Assembly (NCBI GenBank): GCA_022711755.1
Contig: JAKLEA010000005.1
Coordinates: forward strand, 1-64,000
Length of the DNA: 64,000 nucleotides
Reading direction: 5' to 3'
Origin: Planctomycetota bacterium
GTDB taxonomy: Bacteria > Planctomycetota > Brocadiia > SM23-32 > JAKLEA01
Under the pieces are notes generated by a model. It searched no databases, was not told the DNA's origin, and saw only the letters and a list, made by a program, of their open reading frames with translations. Each line of letters starts with the position of its first letter. Position 1 is the first letter of the stretch. Shown here piece after piece: positions 8,375-17,150 of this stretch. The translations under genes were made by a program, and so were the position numbers.

Positions 8375-9682
8375 TTATCGAAGCGTCCGGACTGTTTTAT
8401 TGGCATCCGTATCGGCCTTCGGCGAGGCGGCAGGTTCCTTGCGTTCCATCCGCTCCAGCGCCTCGTCCAGCAATTCAATCGCGTGTCGGGAGCGGCACGG
8501 CATCCCCGCCGCGGCCAGCGCGGAATTGATATGCAGCGCGCAGCCCGGACACGCCGTCGCGACGGTCATCGCCCCGGTTGCGCTGATTGCCGCGACCTTT
8601 CGGGCCGTGATCTTCCCGGACAATTCGGGGAAGAAAACCTCAAACGTCCCGCCGCCGCCGCAGCAATTACCTTTTCCCGACATCTCGACAAGTTCGCCGC
8701 ATCGTTTCAGAACAGCGCGCGGTTCAGCGCTCAATCCCTGACCGTAGATCATGTGGCATGGGTCGTGATACGTCAAACGAACGCTGTCTGTTTCATCGCC
8801 ATCCAGCGATTCGAGGAGGTCCCTGCCCTCCCTGCATATGAATTCCATCGCGTCCATGATCGGCGATCCGGCCCAGTCCTTCCTGCCAAGAATGTCCTCG
8901 TACTCGTGCTTAAGCGTGCTGCCGCAGGTCGCGCACGGCGTTATTACCGCGTCAACATGAAGCGAACTGAAGACCTCGGCGTTCCTGCCGGCGACTCGCT
9001 TCAATCCCTCAACTTCCCCGAACGAGACTGCCGGGGTTCCGCAACAGACCTGCTCCGGCGGGGCGACGACCTCGACGCTCATCCTCTTCAATACGCGGGC
9101 GGCGGCCGTCGCCATTTCAGGATAGATGTGATTGATGAGGCAGCCGGTGAAAAGTCCGACCCTCATGCGCGGCGATTTCGGTTTTTCAATGTCGCGCAGC
9201 AGTTCCACCGCCGAGCGCGGCGCAACCTCCGGGACCCAGCTTGGGCTCTTCAGGAAGAGCGGAAGATGCCTGAGATTTCCGCCGCGTCCGGCGGGCAGGA
9301 GCTTTTGGAAAAGGCGGGCGGTCATCAGGCCTGCGCGGAATACACGCGGGCGCGTGACAATGTGCCGCAGGGCAATTCGGACCGGAAGCGCGACGCCGCG
9401 CTTCTCCGCCATTTCGCGCCGCGCGCCGCTGATGATCTCCCTGTAGGCCACGCCGGAGGGGCACTGGTCCTGGCACTTCATGCAGCGGATGCACGATTTG
9501 AGCGCGTAAGCCAGCCTTCCGGAGGCTTCCTCGTCCTCGGCAAGCGCCCTGGCAAGACGTATCCGTCCGCGCGCCACGAGCGCCTCGTCCCCGGTTTCCT
9601 GAAAGACGGGACATACGGAGCGACACTTGCCGCACATCGCGCAGCGTTCGATGTCGCTCCTCCACTTCGGCGCGTCGGTCAT
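8375..9682 (-). CDS. GlcF/LutA-like iron-sulfur oxidoreductase subunit
   Basis: 435 residues from the ATG at 9682 (a TTG at 9694 is in frame). Two 4Fe-4S ligand sets near the N-terminus (CAMCGKCRSVCP and CIRCMKCQDQCP), then two cysteine-rich CCG domains (VCCGTPAVSFGE ... CATCGSTLKH, and DPCHMIYG ... GNCCGGGGTF ... CPGCALH). This is the architecture of the Fe-S subunit of glycolate or lactate oxidases and heterodisulfide-reductase-type proteins, which passes electrons from a flavin partner to quinone or other carriers. No GlcD/flavin subunit gene is adjacent, so its partner is elsewhere or the function differs. Located between the esterase and protease genes with short gaps, likely one operon. 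Confidence 0.85.
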   Translation of the reverse strand: MTDAPKWRSDIERCAMCGKCRSVCPVFQETGDEALVARGRIRLARALAEDEEASGRLAYALKSCIRCMKCQDQCPSGVAYREIISGARREMAEKRGVALPVRIALRHIVTRPRVFRAGLMTARLFQKLLPAGRGGNLRHLPLFLKSPSWVPEVAPRSAVELLRDIEKPKSPRMRVGLFTGCLINHIYPEMATAAARVLKRMSVEVVAPPEQVCCGTPAVSFGEVEGLKRVAGRNAEVFSSLHVDAVITPCATCGSTLKHEYEDILGRKDWAGSPIMDAMEFICREGRDLLESLDGDETDSVRLTYHDPCHMIYGQGLSAEPRAVLKRCGELVEMSGKGNCCGGGGTFEVFFPELSGKITARKVAAISATGAMTVATACPGCALHINSALAAAGMPCRSRHAIELLDEALERMERKEPAASPKADTDANKTVRTLR

Positions 9683-9739
9683 TTCAGGTTCCAATCCTTC
9701 GAATCATTATTCAGCGCCGGAGCGTCCAAGCAACGCAAC

Positions 9740-12331
9740 TCACTTCTCCACATTTGCCATCCCCCACGTGAAACTGCCGTTCAGCCAGTCCAGCCCGCCG
9801 CTCGTCCTGAATTTCAAGCGTTTCACCCCCTCCACTGATACCTTGACCGTCTCCGGCGGCGACTGCCACGTCATTCCCTTGATTTCCCAGAGAACACGGT
9901 CGTCGCCATAGACCCATGCGTCCACGCGCTCAACGTCCGCCCGGGCGCGGGGGCAGGGCGTTCCGGGCGGCCAGTCCACGCCGACAACGGCGTTGAAGGT
10001 TTTGAACTGTCCCTTCAGGTCATACTCGATCACGGCGGGCGTCCGGGCGTTGACGCCGTTGAGGGTCATCATCCCGCCCGGCGCGAGTATTCTCCCCTTC
10101 TGTTCCTGGTTGAAGGACACGAAACCTTTGGACATCCATGCCGACGCGGGCTTCACGTCATCCAGGAAAACGATGTTTCTGTCCGTCGGAATCTCTGCCA
10201 GCGGGGGGATCTTGCGCGGAAGAACGTCGCCCCTGAACTTCGGAACTGCATGCCAGGTCAGTTCGGGGGCGAACTGCCAGTTCTCGTCGAAGAAACCGAC
10301 GGTCAGCATAGTCTCCGGGTAGAAACCGTTGGTGCGATCGTCGAAGACCGCGAAGTCGAACCACTGGCGGTAATCGTAGGGGACCCAGTCGAACCAGTTG
10401 CCGAAGCGCGTATTGATCTGGTAAAGCCCGCGCGCCGTGACGCCGGCCATGAGGACGCAGTAGCGCTGCGGATTGAGCGGGTTTGGATAACATATCTTCA
10501 CGCCCGCGTCAGGCCCTGAATATCGCTTCCCATTCACAACGACGGCGTCTCCGTCAAAGTAGACGGGCAGGCGTCCGGCCAGTTCGTCCCCGCGCGTTTC
10601 CTCATCCCAGGAGGCCACGCGCGCCGTGAAACCGTTCTGACGCGGATTTCCATAGAGGATGAGGTTGGAGTCAAGGATGTCCTGCTCGGTGACGTCCCTG
10701 TCCGGCTTGATGCGGCATCCGGCTCCGAACCGGCTCGCCCATATGCCGTGGAATTCCCGAGCCGCGTCTTCGACCAGTTTGCGTTCCTCGGCGGTCTCGG
10801 CGGTTGTGCCGAAGACAAGTAGGAACCGGGACATGAAGGCGTCTTCAATCGGACCTTCCAGGTTGATGCGCTTGCGCGGGGGCCATCCCGGATCGGGCGG
10901 AAGCCCGACCGCCCAGCGTCCGGCCTCGTCCATCCAGAGGCTCAGAACCCGATTGACCGGCGCGAAACCGGAAAAGACCCTCTCTCCGTTCAGGCTACAA
11001 GCAATCCGCCGTTCGAGATCAAGCGGCGCCTTTGCCAGATCGAACTCAAGCCGGGTTATCCCGGACGTTTCCGCGGCGATTTCGTTGTCCGCCGCTGTTG
11101 CTTCAATCCGGGCGTAGCGCAACCCGCGCCGCATTCCTGTAATCCGCGCCCAATACGCTCCCGGATACTTGAGCCATGCGGTTTTGAAGACGATTCTGTC
11201 CGGTTTGTATGGCTGAACGTTCTGCCTGCACATCCGGGACTGGTCAACCCCCATCCCGCCGTGGCCGACGAATGGCACCTCTATGTAATAACTGTTGTTG
11301 TAGCCAAGCTCGCGCAGTCGCCCCACCATGCTGCGGGAGTGTTCAACGGGAACAATCGTGTCGTCGGCGCCGTGGAAAACCGTTGAGGGCACGTGCAGCA
11401 GGTTTTCCGCGCAGACGACCGCGCTGGTGTCCATTCGCATGAACTGGCGCAGGGGATTCATCGGGGAGTCGGGGGGGTTCTTCCATTCCCATTCCCGCTG
11501 CCAGACGCTTATGTCCGTGTTGCCGCAGATCGGGCCGATTCCCGCGAAAAGGTCGGGGAAACGGGTGGCCAGGTACCAAGAGCCGGCCCCGCCCATGGAG
11601 GTTCCGACAAGGTAGATTCGACGTCGGTCCACCGGATAATCCCTGCATACCTCCTCGATGACGCGGAGGGTGTCCGGCTCCGCCACGTAGCGGTAGTCCA
11701 TTCCTCCCCTGCTGTGCGCGCCGACTGATATCGCGTCGCCGTAGATCATGCTGCGCGGATTGCGGGGGTCGAGATGGATGCCCTGGTATGGGCTGAACAT
11801 GCCCTGTCCGTGCAGAACGAAGTACATCGGATAGAGCTTGCCCGGTTTGAAATCGTCGGGGATGCCGACGGTGTACGGCTGCCGCGCGTCGTCAATGGGG
11901 GACATGTAACCGAGCATGACCCGCGCGCCGGGCGCATGGGTCGGTCGTCCGCCCTTGCGGATGATGATTATCTCATCCTGGAGTTCGTTGAGCCTGTCGC
12001 GTCTTTCCTGCTCGTTCCACTGCCCCCAAACGTGGCAGAACCAGTCAAGTCTTGTTCTTAGTTGAATGGCGTAGCGTCTGGCCTGCTCGCTCGATCGGTC
12101 GTTGCACATGGAATCGAGCTGCTGAGCGAGACGATTGCGGAACTCGTCCGGAGAAATCCTGACTGCCGGTTCGGGAGGTTTTTGCGGCGGGGGCGGCGCA
12201 GGAGGCTTGCGGCAACCGGACGACAAAGATGTCAGAACCAACAGAAAAACCAGAATCGCCGAGGCAGGGACGGGGCATGCCGCGCTTCTACAATTGGCTA
12301 TGCGTTTTCCGTTGCGGCGCAGTAGTTCCAT
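9740..12331 (-). CDS. Lipoprotein with alpha/beta-hydrolase (esterase/PHB-depolymerase-like) and C-terminal NPCBM-like domain
   Basis: 863 residues from the ATG at 12331, which places the lipobox (LSSGC) after a hydrophobic segment (ILVFLLVLT); an in-frame ATG at 12376 is possible, and neither start has a good Shine-Dalgarno. A Pro-rich linker follows the lipid-anchored Cys. The hydrolase core has the nucleophile elbow GTSMGG, an acid in VFHGADDTIVP and a histidine in VGHGG, giving a complete Ser-Asp-His triad. The middle section is unassigned. The last ~120 residues (VDAWVYGDDRVLWEIKG ... GGLDWLN) look like an NPCBM-type carbohydrate-binding domain. Together these suggest a surface-anchored carbohydrate or plant-polymer esterase. 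First gene of the run leading to the GlcF-like gene. Confidence 0.8.
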   Translation of the reverse strand: MELLRRNGKRIANCRSAACPVPASAILVFLLVLTSLSSGCRKPPAPPPPQKPPEPAVRISPDEFRNRLAQQLDSMCNDRSSEQARRYAIQLRTRLDWFCHVWGQWNEQERRDRLNELQDEIIIIRKGGRPTHAPGARVMLGYMSPIDDARQPYTVGIPDDFKPGKLYPMYFVLHGQGMFSPYQGIHLDPRNPRSMIYGDAISVGAHSRGGMDYRYVAEPDTLRVIEEVCRDYPVDRRRIYLVGTSMGGAGSWYLATRFPDLFAGIGPICGNTDISVWQREWEWKNPPDSPMNPLRQFMRMDTSAVVCAENLLHVPSTVFHGADDTIVPVEHSRSMVGRLRELGYNNSYYIEVPFVGHGGMGVDQSRMCRQNVQPYKPDRIVFKTAWLKYPGAYWARITGMRRGLRYARIEATAADNEIAAETSGITRLEFDLAKAPLDLERRIACSLNGERVFSGFAPVNRVLSLWMDEAGRWAVGLPPDPGWPPRKRINLEGPIEDAFMSRFLLVFGTTAETAEERKLVEDAAREFHGIWASRFGAGCRIKPDRDVTEQDILDSNLILYGNPRQNGFTARVASWDEETRGDELAGRLPVYFDGDAVVVNGKRYSGPDAGVKICYPNPLNPQRYCVLMAGVTARGLYQINTRFGNWFDWVPYDYRQWFDFAVFDDRTNGFYPETMLTVGFFDENWQFAPELTWHAVPKFRGDVLPRKIPPLAEIPTDRNIVFLDDVKPASAWMSKGFVSFNQEQKGRILAPGGMMTLNGVNARTPAVIEYDLKGQFKTFNAVVGVDWPPGTPCPRARADVERVDAWVYGDDRVLWEIKGMTWQSPPETVKVSVEGVKRLKFRTSGGLDWLNGSFTWGMANVEK

Positions 12332-12507
12332 AGGGGGATGTGGCGGGTTGAGAGAATTTCGGAAAATCAGTAACATATGGAGCGTGTTTCCACATGCGAG
12401 GTCCGGAGAACGTTGCTGTGTTCCCCCGGTTCGCGCAAGTCTCAGGCAATGAATGTGTTGCCGCATCTTTGTATCGCCCCCGGCGTTTCATAGTCAAGGA
12501 TGAATAA

Positions 12508-13539
12508 ATGCTGATAACCGTAACGCTGAACCCGTCGCTTGACCGCACGCTGTCAATCGCCCGTTGGGAGCCGGGCGGGGCGATCAAGGCCCGGCTTCTT
12601 GACCGTGTGCCGGCGGGCAAAGGTATCAACGTCGCCGTCGGCCTGTCGCACTTCACCTCCGGAGTGGCCGCGCTGGGCTTCGTCGGCGAGGCAGAGCAAT
12701 TGACATTCGCCAGGCATCTTGAAGCCGCGGGAGTGAGCGAGTGCCTGACGCCGGTTGCCGGGATCACGCGCGAGAACATCTCCGTGATTGACGAATCGCT
12801 GGGGCGCGAAACCCACCTCCGGGAGGGCGGTTTCACGGTAAGCGAAGCGGAGTTTGAAACCTTTTGTCACACTCTCGAAATCCACCTGCACAAGGCGATG
12901 ACGCGCAAGGACGGAGATCCCAGCGGCGAATCCTTCTACGTCCTTTTCTGCGGCAGCATCCCGCCGGGGATCAGAACGGAGGATTTCCTCCAACTCCTTG
13001 ACATCTGCAAGAAGCACGACGCGATAACTGTCGTGGATACGCACGGCCCGGAACTGCGGGCTGCGGTTGATGCCGGCGTGTATTCAATCAAGCCGAACAG
13101 GACGGAAATCGCCGAACTTCGAGGAATGAGCGATTCCGGCAAGGGATCGCCGATACCCATGATGCGCGAGCTCCTGCCATCAGTGCCGCTGATATTACTG
13201 ACGATGGGCGAGAACGGCGCTTACTGCGCGTCAGCCGATGAGACCATTTACGCCGTCTGCAGGCTACAGAAGAAGGAAGTCGTCAACACGGTCGGCAGCG
13301 GCGACGCTTTTCTTGCGGGCTTTTTCGGATCGCTGGTGACCGGAGAGTCGCGCTCCGAGGCGTTGCGCTGGGCGGTCGCCGCCGGGGCGGCATGCGCCAG
13401 GATTTCAACCGCCACCGGCTACACAAGGGCGCAAATCGAGGAGGCGTACCAAAGAACCGAGCTTCGGGAATCCCCGGGCAACGGCGACGCGTTAGGGCCG
13501 GAAAACAATCCGTCTGAACCGGAAGCGCCGCCGGATTAA
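12508..13539 (+). CDS. PfkB-family hexose kinase (1-phosphofructokinase/tagatose-6-phosphate kinase type)
   Basis: 343 residues. Opens with MLITVTLNPSLDRTL, typical of FruK/LacC enzymes, which phosphorylate fructose-1-phosphate or tagatose-6-phosphate. The GKGINVAVGLSHF block matches the PfkB substrate motif, and NTVGSGDAFLAGFF carries the GxGD anion hole with the catalytic Asp. The extreme C-terminus (~25 residues, Pro/Glu-rich) is an extension. AAGGA seven bases upstream supports the start. No PTS or fructose transporter is near, so the exact substrate is open. It is transcribed divergently from the esterase operon and is followed by polX after 25 bases. Confidence 0.88.
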   Translation: MLITVTLNPSLDRTLSIARWEPGGAIKARLLDRVPAGKGINVAVGLSHFTSGVAALGFVGEAEQLTFARHLEAAGVSECLTPVAGITRENISVIDESLGRETHLREGGFTVSEAEFETFCHTLEIHLHKAMTRKDGDPSGESFYVLFCGSIPPGIRTEDFLQLLDICKKHDAITVVDTHGPELRAAVDAGVYSIKPNRTEIAELRGMSDSGKGSPIPMMRELLPSVPLILLTMGENGAYCASADETIYAVCRLQKKEVVNTVGSGDAFLAGFFGSLVTGESRSEALRWAVAAGAACARISTATGYTRAQIEEAYQRTELRESPGNGDALGPENNPSEPEAPPD

Positions 13540-13564
13540 ATCGCTCGGGCGTGGGGAGATGCCC

Positions 13565-15316
13565 ATGAAGAATCAGGAACTGGCCGCGATATTCGCCCAG
13601 ATGGCCGACGTTCTGGAAATCCAGGGGGCCAATGAATTTCGCGTCCGAAGTTATCGCAAGATCGTCCGCGTTCTGGAAGACCTTCCCGACGACGTCGAGA
13701 CGCTTGCCGGCGACGGACGGCTTGAGGACGTGCCCGGCGTCGGCGAAGGCACAGCAAAGAAAATCCGCGAATATCTTGAAACCGGGAAGATTGAAGCACA
13801 TCAGGAGCTTGTCTCGCAGGTAAGGCCGGAAACCCTCGAACTACTCAACCTTTCCGGCGTCGGCCCGAAGACGGTCGGACTGCTGGCAGGGAAGCTGGGC
13901 GTCACTTCGATAGAAAAGCTCCATGCCGCTCTGGACAGGGGCGAGATCGGCAAGCTGCCCGGCATGGGCGAGAAGAAGATTGAGAATATCAGAAAGGCGC
14001 TCGATCTTTACAGCGCGGCGCGCGGGCGCGCCCTGCTTGGCTGGGCGCGGGACCTTGCCGATGACATAGTCGGAGAACTCCGCGATCGCATTGAACTTAC
14101 CGAAATCGAGCCTGCCGGTTCACTGAGACGATGGCGCGAAACCGTAGGCGACCTGGATATTCTGGCCGTTCCTGCGCCGCGCAAGGGCGTTGATGGAGTG
14201 GAAACAGCGCGCGGCGCTGTCAAGGCGTTCTCGTCCCTTCCCCAGTTCGCCGAAGTTCTCAGCGCGGGCGAGACAAAGGCGAGCGCCCGAACGCCGGACG
14301 GATTCCAGGTTGATCTGCGCGTCGTGCCGAGCGAGAGCTTCGGCGCGGCGCTTCAATACTTCACGGGAAGCAAGGCGCACAACGTGCGCCTTCGCTCCAT
14401 CGCCCAGAGCAAGGGACTGAAACTCAGCGAATACGGGCTTTTCGACGGCGACAGGGCCATTGCCGGGACCGATGAAGAGGGCGTCTACGAAGCCCTCGGC
14501 CTGCCTTGGATAACTCCTGAGCTGCGCGAGGATCGCGGAGAGATCGAGGCCGCGCTCAGCGGGAAGATGCCCGACCTCGTGACGATCAAAGACATCCGTT
14601 GCGACCTTCAATCCCACTCCACATTCAGCGACGGATCATGCTCAATCACCGAGATGGCCGGTTTCGCACGATCGCATGGGTATGACTATTACGCAGTGAC
14701 CGACCACAGCCAGTCCCTCAAAATCGCAAACGGCATGACACCGGATCGTTTCCTGATGCAGATGCAGGAGATTGACGGTCTGAACGCCAAATCGGAGGGA
14801 TTCAGAATCCTCAAGGGCATTGAGGTTGACATACTCCCCGATGGAAGCCTGGACATGCCCGACGATGTTCTGGCGAAAGCAGACGTGGTTCTCGCCTCGA
14901 TCCACAGCAATTTCAAGCAGAGCGAGGAGGAGATGACCGAGCGGATTCTGAAAGCAGCGAGAAGTCCGCTGGTCAACATCATCGCGCATCCGACGGGACG
15001 GCTCATCGTCTCCCGAGAGGGTTATTCCGTGAACGTCGGGCGGCTGATTGAGGAATGCGCGGCGACGGGCACGGCGCTGGAGATAAACTCGCATCAGGCC
15101 AGGCTTGACCTCAACGACGTGAACGCCCGGCGGGCGATGGAAGCGGGCGTCATGCTTTCGCTGGGCACGGACGCGCACCATCCGGACGACTTTGCGATGA
15201 TGCCGCTGGGCGTGAGCGTGGCGCGGCGGGCATGGTGCGCGCCAAGGCATATCCTGAACACGTTCTCCTGCGAGTCATTTCTCGAATTCTGTTCGCGCAA
15301 GAGGGCAAGGCGCTGA
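13565..15316 (+). CDS. polX: DNA polymerase/3'-5' exonuclease PolX (family X polymerase plus PHP domain)
   Basis: 583 residues. The start is the ATG at 13565, seven bases after GGGGAG; the in-frame ATG at 13559 is too close to that site. Residues 1-~170 hold helix-hairpin-helix motifs (DVPGVGEGTAKKI, NLSGVGPKTVGLL, KLPGMGEKKI). The nucleotidyltransferase centre has GSLRRWRETVGDLDIL with both metal-binding Asp and a third in FQVDLRVV. The C-terminal PHP phosphoesterase has LQSHSTFSDGS, TDHSQ, GIEVDIL, IAHPTGR and SLGTDAHH, a full metal-ligand set. The length matches bacterial PolX, which fills short gaps in base-excision repair. Downstream gene begins one base after the stop. Confidence 0.95.
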   Translation: MKNQELAAIFAQMADVLEIQGANEFRVRSYRKIVRVLEDLPDDVETLAGDGRLEDVPGVGEGTAKKIREYLETGKIEAHQELVSQVRPETLELLNLSGVGPKTVGLLAGKLGVTSIEKLHAALDRGEIGKLPGMGEKKIENIRKALDLYSAARGRALLGWARDLADDIVGELRDRIELTEIEPAGSLRRWRETVGDLDILAVPAPRKGVDGVETARGAVKAFSSLPQFAEVLSAGETKASARTPDGFQVDLRVVPSESFGAALQYFTGSKAHNVRLRSIAQSKGLKLSEYGLFDGDRAIAGTDEEGVYEALGLPWITPELREDRGEIEAALSGKMPDLVTIKDIRCDLQSHSTFSDGSCSITEMAGFARSHGYDYYAVTDHSQSLKIANGMTPDRFLMQMQEIDGLNAKSEGFRILKGIEVDILPDGSLDMPDDVLAKADVVLASIHSNFKQSEEEMTERILKAARSPLVNIIAHPTGRLIVSREGYSVNVGRLIEECAATGTALEINSHQARLDLNDVNARRAMEAGVMLSLGTDAHHPDDFAMMPLGVSVARRAWCAPRHILNTFSCESFLEFCSRKRARR

Positions 15317-15317
15317 A

Positions 15318-17054
15318 ATGGCTGAACCGGTTTCAGAGTCTTCCAACGCAACCGGGACCGGAGGAGGCGCGGGATTGGGCAGGTTTGCGCTTCCCGCCTC
15401 AATCCTTGCAGTCGTGCTGCTGCTGGCCGTCGAGCAGCGGGATCGCTTCGGATACGTCGTCTATTCCACAAACGACCGGGGGCGGGACCTTCATGCCGCG
15501 CTCATGGTCTCCGAAGGGAAACTGGCGTTCAGGGATTTCGACTGGCCGTACGGCCCCCTCATGCCGGCCTATTATGCGCTCTGGTTCAAAGCTATCGGCC
15601 CGAGCATCAGGACCTTCGAGGCCGCCGAGCTTGCGATGCGTTTTCTGACGCTGGCCGCCGTCGTCCGGCTTGGTTTCTGCGCCGCCGGCGGGTTTGCAGG
15701 ATTGTTCGCCGGGCTTGTGTGGCTCCTGCTCGGGCCGATCCACGGCTATTACCATACCGGGAACCATATCGGCGGGGCCTTCTTTGTCGCGCTTATGCTG
15801 ACCGCGACAATCCGGCTGATTCTGCGCAAGGGCGATCCCTTGAGGGAATACGCGTGGCTTGGCGCGTCGTTCCTCATGCTCGGACTGGTCAAGCTCAACA
15901 TGGCCGCCGCGTTCGGCCTTGTCTGCTTCGGGACTCTCAGGATTCTCTCGCGGCGACGCGTCGCTGATTCGGAATATGCGCTGCCGGCAAATCGCACATT
16001 GGTTGTTTCATGCGCCGCGCCAATAACCGCCGTCATCCTTGTCTACGGGGCGTTGCTCGCCTCCGCGCCGCGCAACGCCGTTCCGCGATGCCTGCCCTGG
16101 CTGAGTTTCTACAGGCAGGATTACGGTTCGCTAGTCTCGCGGGCCTTGCGCGAGTTGAATCCCGGCGGGGCCGGGTGGGGCGCGACAGGGGCGTGGACCG
16201 GTCTGGCCGTGACGCTGATGACGGCGGGAACGACGATTTTCTTCATCGGACTGATTGTCGCTGCCTTTGCGGCTTTATCGCTCCGCGCGAAGGGCGGATT
16301 GGATTCTGCAGATGCCAGCCTCGCCGTCTTCCTGTGTTTTGCGGTTCTGGTCGGGGGGCATGAGCTGCTCATGGCCGGGGCGTATTACTCCGTAACTTTC
16401 TGGGCGGCGCCTCCAATTGCGGTTGCGTGCGTCTTTGCCGTGTCGCGTCTGGCGGGACCGTTTTTACGGATGCGTCTAGGTTCGGCGGGAACCCGAATCG
16501 CGCTTGCGTTGCTTGCCGTAACCATGGCGGCGTTGAACATCGCCCAGGCTGATATCTACAAATCGCAGGGCGCATGGGAATGGATGCAGCATCCGCGCGC
16601 CCGCGTCATGGCGCTGCGCTCATGGCGGGATCGCGGCAGTTGGGCGCGAGCAGTGGAAGACGCCACGCACTTCATTGCCGATAATTCCGCCCCGGGGGAA
16701 CCTATTCTCGTCGTTCCAATGGATGCGATATACATGTTTCTTGCGGATCGCCCCCATGCCTGCCGGACGACGGACTTTTCAGCGATTCAGAACATCGCCG
16801 AGGATGAGCAAAAGCGCATAATCGCGGACATGGAGAGGCTGAACGTCAGGATGGTCGTCTGGACAAACACCGTCATCAGCACTCCGACCTCGCGCGAGGT
16901 TTTCGGGGAGACGCATTGCCGGATTCTCGCCGACTACATACGCTCCCGATACAGTCCCGCCGCAACCTTCGGATGCGAAGGCCCCGGGGACGGTTTCCGC
17001 AATCATGGGGCAGTAGTATGGATGCGCTCATCGGCTAATGCTCTTCCCCCATAG
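15318..17054 (+). CDS. Polytopic membrane protein, GT-C glycosyltransferase-like
   Basis: 578 residues with roughly ten predicted transmembrane segments between residues 20 and 420 and a soluble C-terminal region of about 150 residues. An acidic stretch after the first helix (STNDRGRDLHAAL), then FDWPYGPLMPAYYA, recalls the first periplasmic loop of PMT/ArnT-type (GT39/GT83-like) enzymes that use polyprenyl-phosphate sugars. I cannot name substrate or acceptor, and the similarity is structural rather than motif-certain. The start lies one base after the polX stop, so expression is probably coupled. Confidence 0.6.
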   Translation: MAEPVSESSNATGTGGGAGLGRFALPASILAVVLLLAVEQRDRFGYVVYSTNDRGRDLHAALMVSEGKLAFRDFDWPYGPLMPAYYALWFKAIGPSIRTFEAAELAMRFLTLAAVVRLGFCAAGGFAGLFAGLVWLLLGPIHGYYHTGNHIGGAFFVALMLTATIRLILRKGDPLREYAWLGASFLMLGLVKLNMAAAFGLVCFGTLRILSRRRVADSEYALPANRTLVVSCAAPITAVILVYGALLASAPRNAVPRCLPWLSFYRQDYGSLVSRALRELNPGGAGWGATGAWTGLAVTLMTAGTTIFFIGLIVAAFAALSLRAKGGLDSADASLAVFLCFAVLVGGHELLMAGAYYSVTFWAAPPIAVACVFAVSRLAGPFLRMRLGSAGTRIALALLAVTMAALNIAQADIYKSQGAWEWMQHPRARVMALRSWRDRGSWARAVEDATHFIADNSAPGEPILVVPMDAIYMFLADRPHACRTTDFSAIQNIAEDEQKRIIADMERLNVRMVVWTNTVISTPTSREVFGETHCRILADYIRSRYSPAATFGCEGPGDGFRNHGAVVWMRSSANALPP

Positions 17055-17074
17055 CGCGCTCTCCCCTGAGCGCG
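17055..17074 (+). terminator. Stem-loop at the end of the polX operon
   Basis: CGCGCTC and GAGCGCG pair perfectly around a six-base loop immediately after the stop codon. There is no U-run, so intrinsic termination is doubtful; it may instead protect the 3' end. Confidence 0.35.
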
Positions 17075-17150
17075 GGCGGAAGTGTAGAATGTGAGGCGGA
17101 ATCGGTCACCGCGTTTTTGTCTGAACAGCCCATAAGTTTGCAGCAATCTA

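Noticed and set aside
8324..9838. Plus-strand frame of 504 codons opposite the GlcF-like gene
   Set aside because: The minus-strand protein has complete Fe-S and CCG motifs; this frame is its shadow.
17055..17074. Strong rho-independent terminator
   Set aside because: The stem is perfect but no U-run follows, so it is kept only as a low-confidence stem-loop.
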